Shown one piece after another: positions 1 through 7,970 of a DNA stretch of 33,667 bases. Position numbers and translations under genes: made by a program. Position 1 is the stretch's first letter; each line of letters begins with the position of its first letter. The DNA lies in the NCBI GenBank assembly GCA_017542055.1, contig JAFXXW010000019.1, forward strand, positions 1 to 33,667, read 5' to 3'. This DNA is from Kiritimatiellia bacterium. GTDB taxonomy: Bacteria; Verrucomicrobiota; Kiritimatiellia; RFP12; UBA1067. The notes beneath the pieces are model-generated. The model saw only the letters and a program-made list of their open reading frames with translations, made no database searches and was not told where the DNA came from.

Positions 1-1
1 C

Positions 2-2548
2 CTGGCGGGGATGGCGGGTTTGGGTCTGCCGGTGCCGCAGGGTTTCACCATCACCACCGAGGCCTGCACGCGCTACTACGACGACGGCAAGAAGATCGGC
101 GACGACATCCAGGCGCAGATCATGGAGTATATCGACCGGCTGGAGAAGAGCTCGGGCAAGAAGTTCGGCGACGCCAAGAATCCGCTGCTCGTTTCGGTGC
201 GGTCGGGCGCGCGGGCGTCGATGCCGGGCATGATGGACACCATTCTCAACCTGGGCCTCAACGAGACGGTGGTCGCCTCGCTCGCCAAGCAGACCAAGAA
301 TCCGCGTTGGGCGTGGGACTGCTACCGACGCTTCATCCAGATGTTCTCGGACGTGGTGATGGAAGTGGGCAAGAAGCACTTCGAGAAGCTCATCGACGAA
401 CTCAAGGCCAAGAAGGGCGTGACGCAGGACGTGGAGCTCACCGCCACCGACCTCAAGGAGCTTGCGGGCAAGTTCAAGGCGGAGTACAAGAGCGCGATCG
501 GTCGCGACTTCCCTTCCGACGCCAAGGAGCAGCTGTTCGAGGCGATCAAGGCGGTGTTCCGCAGCTGGGACAATCCGCGCGCCAACGTGTATCGTCGCGA
601 CAATGACATTCCCTATAGCTGGGGCACGGCCGTCAACGTGCAGATGATGGCGTTCGGCAACCTCAACAACAATTCGGGCACGGGCGTGGCCTTCACGCGC
701 GATCCGGCGACGGGCGAAAAGAAGCTGATGGGCGAATTCCTCATGAACGCCCAAGGCGAAGACGTGGTGGCGGGCGTGCGCACCCCGATGCCGATCGAGA
801 AGATGGCCGAGGTGATGCCCGACGTGTTCAAGCAGTTCCGCAAGATCTGCGACACGCTGGAAGGCCACTATCGCGACATGCAGGACATGGAGTTCACCAT
901 CGAGAACAAGAAGCTCTTCATGCTCCAGACGCGCAACGGCAAGCGCACGGCCAAAGCGGCGCTCAAGATCGCCTGCGACCTGGTGGACGAAGGCATGCGC
1001 ACCGAGGAAGAGGCGGTGCTGATGATCGATCCGCGCAACCTCGATACGCTCCTCCATCCGCAGTTCGACACGGTGGAACTCAAGCGCGCCACTCCCTTGG
1101 GCCGCGGTCTTCCCGCTTCGCCGGGCGCGGCTTGCGGACGCATCGTCTTCACGGCCGAGGACGCGATGGAATGGAAGGAGCGCGGCGAAAAGGTGGTGCT
1201 GGTGCGCCTCGAGACGAGCCCCGAGGACATCGAGGGTATGAAGGCGGCCGAGGGCATTCTCACGGTGCGGGGCGGCATGACGAGCCACGCGGCTGTGGTG
1301 GCGCGCGGCATGGGCGAATGCTGCGTGTCGGGCTGCCAGGCCATCCAGATGGACGAGGAGCACAAGCGCTTCGTGTTGGGCGGCAAGGTGTTCAACGAGG
1401 GCGACTGGCTTTCCATCGACGGCTCCACCGGCAACATCTACGACGGCCTCATCCCGACGGTCGACGCCAAGATCGCGGGCGAGTTCGGCCGGATCATGAT
1501 GTGGGCGGACAAGTTCCGCAAGCTTAAAGTGCGCACCAACGCCGACACGCCGCGCGACGCCAAGAAGGCGCGCGAACTGGGGGCGGAGGGCATCGGGCTT
1601 TGCCGCACGGAGCACATGTTCTTCTCGCAGAGCCGCATCACGCCGTTCCGCCAGATGATTTGCGCGGACACGGTGGAAGAGCGGTCCATCGCCTTGGCGC
1701 GCATTCTGCCGTATCAGCAGGACGACTTCGAGCAGCTCTTCGAGGCGCTTGATGGCCAGCCGGTGACGATTCGCTTCCTGGATCCGCCGCTGCACGAGTT
1801 CGTGCCGCACACCGAGGACGAGATCGCGCTCCTCGCCAAGGAAACGCACAAGCCCATCAGCCGCATCAAGGAGATCATCGATTCCCTCCACGAAATCAAC
1901 CCGATGATGGGTCATCGCGGGTGCCGGCTTTGCGTGACGTATCCGGAAATCGCGGTGATGCAGACCAAGGCGGTGATTCGCGCGGCCATCAACACGCAGA
2001 AGCGCCACAAGGGCTGGAACGTCAAGCCGGAAATCATGATTCCCTTGACGGGCGACGCGAAGGAATTCAAGTTTGTTAAGGACATCGTGGTGCACGTGGC
2101 CAACGAGGAAATCCAGGCGGCCGAGATCAAGCTCAACTACGAGGTGGGCACGATGATCGAGGTGCCGCGCGCGGCCTTGGTGGCGGGAGAGCTGGCGGAA
2201 GAGGCCGAGTTCTTCTGCTTCGGCACCAACGACCTCACCCAGATGACGTTCGGCTTCAGTCGCGACGACGCGGGCAAGTTCCTGGGGGCGTACTACGACC
2301 AGAAGATCTACGAGAACGATCCCTTCGCCAAGCTGGACCAGACGGGCGTGGGCAAGCTCATGCAGATGGCGGTGCGCGACGGCAAGGCCACGCGTCCGAG
2401 AATCCATTGCGGCATCTGCGGCGAACATGGAGGCGACCCGACCTCGGTGGAATACTGCCACAAGATAGGGCTCAATTACGTCAGCTGCTCGCCGTATCGC
2501 GTGCCGATCGCGAGGCTCGCGGCGGCGCAGGCGGCGCTCAAGAAGTGA
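2..2548 (+). CDS. ppdK: pyruvate, phosphate dikinase (5' partial)
   Basis: Interconverts pyruvate + ATP + Pi and PEP + AMP + PPi in the cytoplasm, the PPi-linked alternative to pyruvate kinase in many anaerobes. The frame is open from base 2, and the first visible residues (LAGMAGLGLPVPQGFTITTE) match the region about 30 residues into PPDK, so the true start lies outside the window and the ATG at 11 is internal. Visible features are the N-terminal ATP-grasp domain, the phosphohistidine segment GGMTSHAAVVARGMG (His codon at 1286, near residue 426 counted from ATG 11; about 29 residues are missing compared with the usual His455), and the C-terminal PEP/pyruvate barrel ending in HCGICGEHGGDP with the catalytic Cys. 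The C-terminus is complete. The stop overlaps the next gene's GTG (GTGA). Confidence 0.97.
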   Translation: MAGMAGLGLPVPQGFTITTEACTRYYDDGKKIGDDIQAQIMEYIDRLEKSSGKKFGDAKNPLLVSVRSGARASMPGMMDTILNLGLNETVVASLAKQTKNPRWAWDCYRRFIQMFSDVVMEVGKKHFEKLIDELKAKKGVTQDVELTATDLKELAGKFKAEYKSAIGRDFPSDAKEQLFEAIKAVFRSWDNPRANVYRRDNDIPYSWGTAVNVQMMAFGNLNNNSGTGVAFTRDPATGEKKLMGEFLMNAQGEDVVAGVRTPMPIEKMAEVMPDVFKQFRKICDTLEGHYRDMQDMEFTIENKKLFMLQTRNGKRTAKAALKIACDLVDEGMRTEEEAVLMIDPRNLDTLLHPQFDTVELKRATPLGRGLPASPGAACGRIVFTAEDAMEWKERGEKVVLVRLETSPEDIEGMKAAEGILTVRGGMTSHAAVVARGMGECCVSGCQAIQMDEEHKRFVLGGKVFNEGDWLSIDGSTGNIYDGLIPTVDAKIAGEFGRIMMWADKFRKLKVRTNADTPRDAKKARELGAEGIGLCRTEHMFFSQSRITPFRQMICADTVEERSIALARILPYQQDDFEQLFEALDGQPVTIRFLDPPLHEFVPHTEDEIALLAKETHKPISRIKEIIDSLHEINPMMGHRGCRLCVTYPEIAVMQTKAVIRAAINTQKRHKGWNVKPEIMIPLTGDAKEFKFVKDIVVHVANEEIQAAEIKLNYEVGTMIEVPRAALVAGELAEEAEFFCFGTNDLTQMTFGFSRDDAGKFLGAYYDQKIYENDPFAKLDQTGVGKLMQMAVRDGKATRPRIHCGICGEHGGDPTSVEYCHKIGLNYVSCSPYRVPIARLAAAQAALKK

Positions 2549-4278
2549 GTACCCGGCGAGAGACATTGTGGCAACTAACGCGTGAGACGATCGGCAACGG
2601 TCGCCTCAGCGTTATTATGCCCGTGTACAATCTCAAGGGGGAAATCGCGGAAAACCTGCTGGCGACGGATCGACTCTACCGCGAACACGGGGTGAGAGTG
2701 GAGCTGATTCCGGTGGACGACGGGTCGACGGACGGCACGGGGGAGCTCTTGGAGAGCCTTAGGAGCGAGACGATCCGGCCCGTAATCTGCCGGAAGAACG
2801 GAGGCAAGGGCGCGGCGCTCAAAGCGGGTTTCGAGGCGAGTCAGGGCGAGTACGTGATGCTGCTGGACGGCGATCTCGACATCCATCCCAAGCAGACGCC
2901 GTACTTTTTCGAGTCGATGGTGACGCACGGGACCGACGTGGTGTGCGGGTCGAAGCGCCATCCGAAGAGCGTGGTGCAGTATCCCTGGCACCGGAGGCTC
3001 GTGTCCTGGGTGTATTTCACGTGGGTGCGGCTATTCGTGGGGCTGCCGGTTACCGACACGCAAACGGGCATGAAGCTCTTCCGGCGCGAGGCGCTCAAGT
3101 ACGCGCTCGACCGGATGCTGGTCAAGACGTATGCGTTCGATCTGGAACTCTTGGCTATCGCGGCGTCGAAGGGGGCGAAGATCAGCGAGGCGCCGGTGGT
3201 GATCAGGTTCGGGGCCAAGTTCGGCGCTTTGAGTCCCCGGACGGTGTGGCGGATGGCGCAGGATTCGCTCGCGGTATTCTATCGGCTCAAGCTGCTCAAA
3301 TATTACGACAAGGTGATGGTGCCGGAAAAGACCGGCGCGGAGCCGATGGTGTCGGTCGTGATCGCCTGCCCCAAGCGGAGCTGGATGCTGGAGGAGTGTC
3401 TGCAGGCGCTCGAGCGGCAGACTTACCGCAATTTCGAGACGATTGTATTGCCGGACGAAATCACCGGCAAGGTGCGGCCGGCCGAAAAGCGCAATCTGGG
3501 CATCAAAGAGTCGCGCGGGGAGATCGTGGCGTTCATCGACGACGACGCCTATCCGGAAGAGCGTTGGCTGGAGCGGGCGGTCAAGTATTTTTCGATTCCC
3601 CGGGTGGGGGCGGTGGGAGGACCGGGAGTGACGCCGCCCAACGACGGATGGTGGAGCAGACTGGGCGGACGGGTGTACGAGAATTTGATGGTGTCGGGCA
3701 ACTACCGGTATCGCTACAAGGCGGGCGGAGTTTGCCGGGAGGTGGACGATTATCCGAGCTGCAATCTGTTGGTGCGCAAGGAATTGCTGGAGAAAATAGG
3801 CGGCTACCGGACCGACTTCTGGCCGGGCGAGGATACGCTCCTTTGCAAGGATTTGACGGCGACGGGAGCCAAGATAGTCTACGACCCCTGGGTGACGGTG
3901 TATCATCACCGGAGGGCGCTCTTTTTGGCGCACTTGCGGCAATTGGGGCGGTATGCGTTCCATCGCGGCTATTTCTGCAAGCGGTTCCCGGAAAATTCGC
4001 TCAAGCTGTCGTATTTCGTGCCGAGCGCGCTAGTGGCGTATCTGGTCCTGTGCGGTCCGGCAGGGGTATGGCTGGGCGCGTGGGCGTGGGCGCCGCTTTG
4101 GACGTATTTGGGGTTGGTGGCGACAACTTCGGTGTCGATAAGCCCGGCTACGTGGGCGATGACGGCGCTCGGGGTGGTGGCCACCCACGTTTGGTACGGT
4201 ATTCGTTTCATACAAGGTTTGCTGGCCAAAAAGGCGCCTTGCGAATTCATCGGAAAGGATCATGCAAATGTCAACTGA
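2545..4278 (+). CDS. two-domain family 2 glycosyltransferase, membrane-associated
   Basis: About 577 residues with two GT-A (GT2) domains in one chain. Domain 1 (roughly residues 20-260) resembles dolichyl/undecaprenyl-phosphate sugar transferases: LSVIMPVYN, VDDGSTDGTG, NGGKGAALKAGFEASQGEYVMLLDGDLD. Domain 2 (about 270-480) begins VSVVIACPKRSW and carries AEKRNLGIKESRGEIVAFIDDDAYPEERWL and a GEDTLLCKDL segment, as in rhamnosyl- or galactofuranosyl-type enzymes. Two or more hydrophobic segments near the C-terminus (about 505-560) suggest membrane anchoring. The frame is open upstream to 2407, but that part would lie inside ppdK; I chose GTG 2545, which forms a GTGA overlap with the ppdK stop. 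TTG 2566 is an alternative. Acceptor and donor cannot be told from sequence; a lipid-linked or surface glycan role is inferred. Confidence 0.85.
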   Translation: MSTRRETLWQLTRETIGNGRLSVIMPVYNLKGEIAENLLATDRLYREHGVRVELIPVDDGSTDGTGELLESLRSETIRPVICRKNGGKGAALKAGFEASQGEYVMLLDGDLDIHPKQTPYFFESMVTHGTDVVCGSKRHPKSVVQYPWHRRLVSWVYFTWVRLFVGLPVTDTQTGMKLFRREALKYALDRMLVKTYAFDLELLAIAASKGAKISEAPVVIRFGAKFGALSPRTVWRMAQDSLAVFYRLKLLKYYDKVMVPEKTGAEPMVSVVIACPKRSWMLEECLQALERQTYRNFETIVLPDEITGKVRPAEKRNLGIKESRGEIVAFIDDDAYPEERWLERAVKYFSIPRVGAVGGPGVTPPNDGWWSRLGGRVYENLMVSGNYRYRYKAGGVCREVDDYPSCNLLVRKELLEKIGGYRTDFWPGEDTLLCKDLTATGAKIVYDPWVTVYHHRRALFLAHLRQLGRYAFHRGYFCKRFPENSLKLSYFVPSALVAYLVLCGPAGVWLGAWAWAPLWTYLGLVATTSVSISPATWAMTALGVVATHVWYGIRFIQGLLAKKAPCEFIGKDHANVN

Positions 4279-4906
4279 ACTGACGGTCGGGTTGTGGTTG
4301 GCGGCGGCGTATCTGATCGGCGCCATACCGTTCGGGTTTATCATCGGCAAGCTGCGCGGCGTGGACGTGAGGACGGTGGGGTCCAAGAACATCGGCGCCA
4401 CCAACGTGTTCCGTACGGTCGGCAAGAAGTGGGGCGTGCTGGCGCTCGTGCTGGACATGATGAAGGGATTTTTGCCGACGCTCGCCTGCAAGCTCACGCA
4501 GGCGGACGCGATCGCCTGGCTGCCGCTTTCGGTCGGCATCATGACGGCGGTAGGCCACATGCTCACGCCCTACATGAAGTTCAAGGGCGGCAAAGGCGTG
4601 GCGACCGGCTTCGGAATGATGATCGCGCTCATCCCCTGCCATTGCGCTTTGGCGTTCGGGATTTTCGCGCTCGTCTTCGCGATGAGCAACTATATTTCGC
4701 TCGGGTCCTGCACGGCGGCGGCGTTTCTGGGCGTCAGCGTGTGGGTGCCGGTGGGGAGTTTCAAGGGCTACGGCGATCTGCCGCAGGCCATTCTCATCAC
4801 GTTCGTGGCGGCGTTCGTCATCTACAAGCACCGGGCCAACATCCAGCGGCTGCTGGCGGGCAACGAGAACAAGATCTATCTCTTCAAAAAGCCGGAAACC
4901 AAGTGA
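4262..4906 (+). CDS. plsY: acyl-phosphate:glycerol-3-phosphate acyltransferase PlsY
   Basis: Integral membrane enzyme that moves an acyl group from acyl-phosphate to sn-glycerol-3-phosphate, giving lysophosphatidic acid, the first step of phospholipid synthesis in most bacteria. The 214 residues are usual for the family. Conserved loops are clear: GAIPFGFIIGK near the N-terminus, VGSKNIGATNVFRTVGKKWG (the G-S-x-N-x-GATN signature), LDMMKGFLP, and GHMLTPYMKFKGGKGVATGFG. Several hydrophobic helices separate them. It starts 17 bp inside the glycosyltransferase gene; GGAAAGG upstream could serve ATG 4262 or ATG 4268. Its stop overlaps the GH89 gene by GTGA. A partner plsX is not in the window. 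Confidence 0.96.
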   Translation: MQMSTELTVGLWLAAAYLIGAIPFGFIIGKLRGVDVRTVGSKNIGATNVFRTVGKKWGVLALVLDMMKGFLPTLACKLTQADAIAWLPLSVGIMTAVGHMLTPYMKFKGGKGVATGFGMMIALIPCHCALAFGIFALVFAMSNYISLGSCTAAAFLGVSVWVPVGSFKGYGDLPQAILITFVAAFVIYKHRANIQRLLAGNENKIYLFKKPETK

Positions 4907-6576
4907 ACGTCTTCGCTTCGCTATTGCTCGTAGCCTACAACTACTGCACGCTGTCGTACACGATGGCGTTCTGGTCCAAGGCGGAATGGGAACCGGAACT
5001 GGACCGGTTGCAGCGTCACGGTTTCAACGTGGCGCTAGTGACGGCGGGCCTGCCGAAAGTGTGGGAGCTGACGCTTAAGGAACTGGGGTACGACGATGAA
5101 GCAATCCGGGCGTTCATTCCCGACGAGGCGGCTGCCGCGTGGTGGAACATGGGGAACCTGGAGGGACTGGGGGGACCGGTTCCGCCAGAGCGGATCGAAC
5201 GGGACGCGGAATTGGGCCGATGGCTCTGCGCGGAGATGCGCAAGCGGGGCATCGAGCCGATTCTGCAAGGCTTTACGGGTCTTGTGCCGGCTTGCACGGA
5301 GGGGGCGATCGCGCAAGGACATTGGTGCTGTATCTACGAGCGTCCGGCGATTCTCGATCCGGCGTCGGAGCGATTCGACGAATTTGCGCGGGTGTGGTAC
5401 GGCAACCTCGAAAAGGTCTACGGGATCAAACCGAAATATCTGGGCGGCGACCTGTTCCATGAAGGCGGCATCGCCGACGCGTTCGAGCCGGGGGCGATAA
5501 CCGAAGCGGCGCGGAAAGTGCAGCGACTGCAGCAGGAGGCGTTTCCGGGGGTGACGTGGGTGCTGCAGTCCTGGCAGGATTCGCCAAGGCCGGAAATCCG
5601 CGCGGGACTCGATCCCCGGTTCACGCTCATCGAGGTGCTGGACAAGGACATGTCGAACCGGGGCGAGTACGATTACCGCTTCGGGGAGCTGCCTTGGGTG
5701 TGGTGCGAGGTGATGAATTTCGGGGGCAATACGGGCCTCTATGGCGGGGTGAAGCGGTTCGAGAATCTGGACAAGATCGCGAACGGCAAGGGCAAGGAGT
5801 CGTTCCGGGGCTTCGGCATGCTGTCGGAGGGATTGGAGACGAACGATTTTTGCTATTACGTGTTTTTCAAAAGCGTGGCGGGCGAAAAGGCGTCGATCGC
5901 GGATTACGTGCGCGAGCGGTATGGCGTGGAGGATCCTCGACTGGAGCAGGCCCTCGGCATCATTGCGCGGACGGCGTGGGATTGCCGGCGCAAGCAGGAA
6001 GGGTGCGTGGAAAACGTGATGTGCGCCGTGCCGGCGTGGGAGGTAAGGAATGTGTCGGCGTGGGGCCCGAGGACGGGCACGCCCTACGACCGGAGGGCTT
6101 TGGTGCGCGCGGCCGAGCTGTATCTGGCGTCGTACCGGGAGGGGGAGAATTTCCGGAACGATATGACGGAAATCTTCATGCAGGTTTTGGCGGACAAGGC
6201 GCGGGAGCTCTTGCCGGAAACGCAAGGCGACCGGGCGAAACAGCTCGAGTTCCTGCGCCTCATCGCGATGGCGGACAAACTCGCGGGATTTTCGGACAAT
6301 TGGCGACTCGACCGCAAGCTCGATCGCACCCGGACCCAGGCGGGCAGGGACGGCGCCAAGGGGTATCTCAGAATGATCACCACTTGGGCGGAAGGGGAAG
6401 CGGCCGGAGAGGCGTCGGGGCTGCGCGACTATGCGCACCGGGCGTATCACGGACTGTTGTCGGCCTATTATCTTGCGCGTTGGGAGAAGTTTTTCGGGGT
6501 GCGGCTGGAACGGGAGGAGGAATTGCCGGACGACCTCCGGGAACTGGCGGCGACGATTCTGGAGGCGGTAAGATGA
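4903..6576 (+). CDS. GH89-like alpha-N-acetylglucosaminidase, lacking the N-terminal domain
   Basis: Resembles the catalytic part of NAGLU-type GH89 enzymes, which remove terminal alpha-GlcNAc (heparan sulfate, mucin glycans). Matching family landmarks: YNYCTLSYTMAFWSKAEWEP at the barrel start, MGNLEGLGGPVPPE, GGDLFHEGG with Glu187 aligning to the acid/base Glu of NAGLU, WVLQSWQDSP, NFGGNTGLYGG, and GFGMLSEGLETND with Glu309 aligning to the nucleophile. The two Glu are 122 residues apart; human NAGLU has 130. The C-terminal helical domain is present. With the GTG 4903 start (GTGA overlap with plsY) the protein is 557 residues and begins almost at the first barrel strand: the usual alpha/beta N-terminal domain and a convincing signal peptide are missing, so it may act in the cytoplasm. 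The frame is open upstream but there it is out of frame with plsY coding. Substrate is inferred from family only. Confidence 0.82.
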   Translation: MNVFASLLLVAYNYCTLSYTMAFWSKAEWEPELDRLQRHGFNVALVTAGLPKVWELTLKELGYDDEAIRAFIPDEAAAAWWNMGNLEGLGGPVPPERIERDAELGRWLCAEMRKRGIEPILQGFTGLVPACTEGAIAQGHWCCIYERPAILDPASERFDEFARVWYGNLEKVYGIKPKYLGGDLFHEGGIADAFEPGAITEAARKVQRLQQEAFPGVTWVLQSWQDSPRPEIRAGLDPRFTLIEVLDKDMSNRGEYDYRFGELPWVWCEVMNFGGNTGLYGGVKRFENLDKIANGKGKESFRGFGMLSEGLETNDFCYYVFFKSVAGEKASIADYVRERYGVEDPRLEQALGIIARTAWDCRRKQEGCVENVMCAVPAWEVRNVSAWGPRTGTPYDRRALVRAAELYLASYREGENFRNDMTEIFMQVLADKARELLPETQGDRAKQLEFLRLIAMADKLAGFSDNWRLDRKLDRTRTQAGRDGAKGYLRMITTWAEGEAAGEASGLRDYAHRAYHGLLSAYYLARWEKFFGVRLEREEELPDDLRELAATILEAVR

Positions 6577-7220
6577 ACGCGGTGTTTTTCGATATGGACG
6601 GCACGCTGATCGATTCTCGGGCGGATCTGTGCGCTACCGTGAACCACACGCGGCGGGATTTGGGTCTCCCGGAATGGGAGATGCAGGCGATCCTCGACCA
6701 TGTGGGACAAGGGGCCAAGTATCTCTTGGCGCATGCGATTCCGGAAAAGGCGGACGAGGTGGAGCGGCTCTGGGAGATTTTCCGTTCGCACTACGACGAG
6801 CACATGCTGGAGACGGTGACGCTGTATCCGACGGTGAGGAAAACGTTGGAGGAGCTGAAGTCGCGAGGATGGAAACTGGGCATCAACACCGCCAAGCCGT
6901 CTTTCGCCACCCATGCCATTCTGGAGCATTTCGGACTCAAAAAGTACTTCGGCGAGGCGATCATCGCCGGAGGAGACTCTCCGGAGATGAAACCCTCGCC
7001 GCGACCTCTAAGGGACTGCGCGGCGCGAATGGGAGGGCACCGGCTCTCCGCTCGCGACTGGATGGTGGGGGATTCCTGGACGGACATGCAATGTGCGGCA
7101 AATGCGGGAATTAAGGGCTCTTTTTGCGTTTTTGGCTTCGGGAAGCTGAAAGATTCGCGCTATACGGTGAAAATAAATCGTATGGAAGAATTGCTTAGAT
7201 ACTTGCATTCCGAGGACTGA
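6573..7220 (+). CDS. HAD-family hydrolase, phosphoglycolate phosphatase-like
   Basis: 215-residue cytoplasmic phosphatase of the Gph/PGMB type. HAD motif I is FFDMDGTLIDSR at the N-terminus (nucleophile Asp in DMDGT), followed by a helical cap. Motif II lies in LGINTAKPSF, the motif III Lys in SPEMKPSPR, and motif IV in WMVGDSWTDMQCA. Substrate specificity cannot be read from these motifs; phosphoglycolate or a sugar phosphate are both possible. It starts with an ATGA overlap with the GH89 gene, so the two are probably co-translated. Its last codons contain the -35 element of the rpmH promoter. No terminator is visible after it, so read-through into rpmH is likely. Confidence 0.88.
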   Translation: MNAVFFDMDGTLIDSRADLCATVNHTRRDLGLPEWEMQAILDHVGQGAKYLLAHAIPEKADEVERLWEIFRSHYDEHMLETVTLYPTVRKTLEELKSRGWKLGINTAKPSFATHAILEHFGLKKYFGEAIIAGGDSPEMKPSPRPLRDCAARMGGHRLSARDWMVGDSWTDMQCAANAGIKGSFCVFGFGKLKDSRYTVKINRMEELLRYLHSED

Positions 7221-7232
7221 ATATGATATAAT
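7203..7232 (+). promoter_or_regulatory. rpmH promoter (TTGCAT-N18-TATAAT, extended -10)
   Basis: TTGCAT (7203-7208) and TATAAT (7227-7232) are separated by 18 bp. The -10 sits in the 14-mer ATATGATATAATAT (7221-7234), which includes an extended -10 TG one base before the hexamer. The same 14-mer occurs at three other intergenic sites in the window. Expected transcription start is near 7239, about 37 bp before rpmH. The -35 lies inside the preceding HAD gene. Confidence 0.85.
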
Positions 7233-7275
7233 ATCATACTAAACAAACCATTTCAGGTTGAAAGGAACAAAAACT

Positions 7276-7413
7276 ATGAAGATGACATGGCAGCCGTCCA
7301 AGATCAAGCGGAAAAGGAAAATCGGTTTTCGCGCCCGCAAGGCGACGAAAGGCGGAAGGAAGGTTCTTGCCGCCCGCCGAGCCAAGGGCCGCAAGCGTCT
7401 GACGCAGGTCTAA
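7276..7413 (+). CDS. rpmH: 50S ribosomal protein L34
   Basis: 45-residue, very basic protein that packs against 23S rRNA in the large subunit. It starts [18 protein letters not shown] and continues with [25 protein letters not shown], a full-length match to the L34 family (usual 44-46 residues). A purine-rich AAAGGAAC precedes the ATG by several bases. It is the first gene after a strong promoter and lies 15 bp before rnpA, the classic rpmH-rnpA-yidD-yidC order. The usual dnaA partner is not upstream. Confidence 0.97.
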   Translation: MKMTWQPSKIKRKRKIGFRARKATKGGRKVLAARRAKGRKRLTQV

Positions 7414-7428
7414 GGCAGGAAATGGCCA

Positions 7429-7752
7429 ATGTCCACAAGGCTTCCCGGTCGGGAATACAAGGCGGTGTTCGACCGCGGGCGCTCTGCAAGGGGGCGCCTC
7501 CTTGTGGCTTGGCGATTGCCGGTGGAGACCGGAGAGTCGCAGGCGGGCGTGGTGGTTTCCAAGCGCACGTTCCGCAAGGCGGTGGATCGGTCGAGGGCTA
7601 AGCGACTTATGCGAGAGGCGTTCAGGATTCTGGTCAAAGAGGGACGGGTTTCGCCGGCCTCGCATTGGATTTTTATCGCGCGCGTAAGCATTGGAAGTGC
7701 CAAGTGCGGCGACGTAAAAGCGGAAATTCTCAAACTGTGCGGCAGATTCTGA
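7429..7752 (+). CDS. rnpA: ribonuclease P protein component
   Basis: 107-residue basic protein that assists the RNase P RNA in cleaving tRNA 5' leaders. Typical features: [21 protein letters not shown] near the N-terminus, [27 protein letters not shown] carrying the RNR motif (R-x-x-x-K-R-x-x-R), and a C-terminal beta segment [28 protein letters not shown] lies 8 bp before ATG 7429. An ATG at 7422 is in another frame. The 3' end overlaps yidD by 16 bp. The RNA partner rnpB was not found in this window. Confidence 0.95.
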   Translation: MSTRLPGREYKAVFDRGRSARGRLLVAWRLPVETGESQAGVVVSKRTFRKAVDRSRAKRLMREAFRILVKEGRVSPASHWIFIARVSIGSAKCGDVKAEILKLCGRF

Positions 7753-7970
7753 TAGCTTTGGTGCGGGGTTACCAGGTGGCGCTTTCGCCGATGATGGGCG
7801 GAGCGTGCCGGTTCGAGCCGAGTTGCAGCAACTACATGATCGACGCGCTGAAGATTCACGGGGCGGTGAAGGGCACCTTGTTGGGATTGTGGCGGATTTT
7901 GCGGTGCCATCCGTTCGGCAAGCACGGCTACGATCCCGTGCCAGGCAAAGGAAAATGGACAAATGAATAA
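7737..7970 (+). CDS. yidD: membrane protein insertion efficiency factor YidD
   Basis: 77-residue amphipathic inner-membrane-associated protein that helps YidC-dependent insertion. With GTG 7737 the protein begins [18 protein letters not shown], as in the family, then shows [18 protein letters not shown] (conserved Cys pair), [20 protein letters not shown] and HGYDPVP. The frame is open upstream to an ATG at 7665, but that would put 24 unrelated residues inside rnpA, so GTG 7737 is preferred. It overlaps rnpA by 16 bp and yidC by 8 bp, the usual compact order. Confidence 0.93.
   Translation: MRQILIALVRGYQVALSPMMGGACRFEPSCSNYMIDALKIHGAVKGTLLGLWRILRCHPFGKHGYDPVPGKGKWTNE

Noticed and set aside
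2407-2544. Upstream extension of the glycosyltransferase frame to ATG 2407
   Set aside because: It lies wholly within the conserved C-terminus of PPDK and reads as Arg-rich out-of-frame sequence.
7100-7300. oriC next to rpmH
   Set aside because: No DnaA boxes (TTATCCACA-like), AT-rich unwinding element or dnaA gene seen; the AT-rich piece is fully explained by the promoter.
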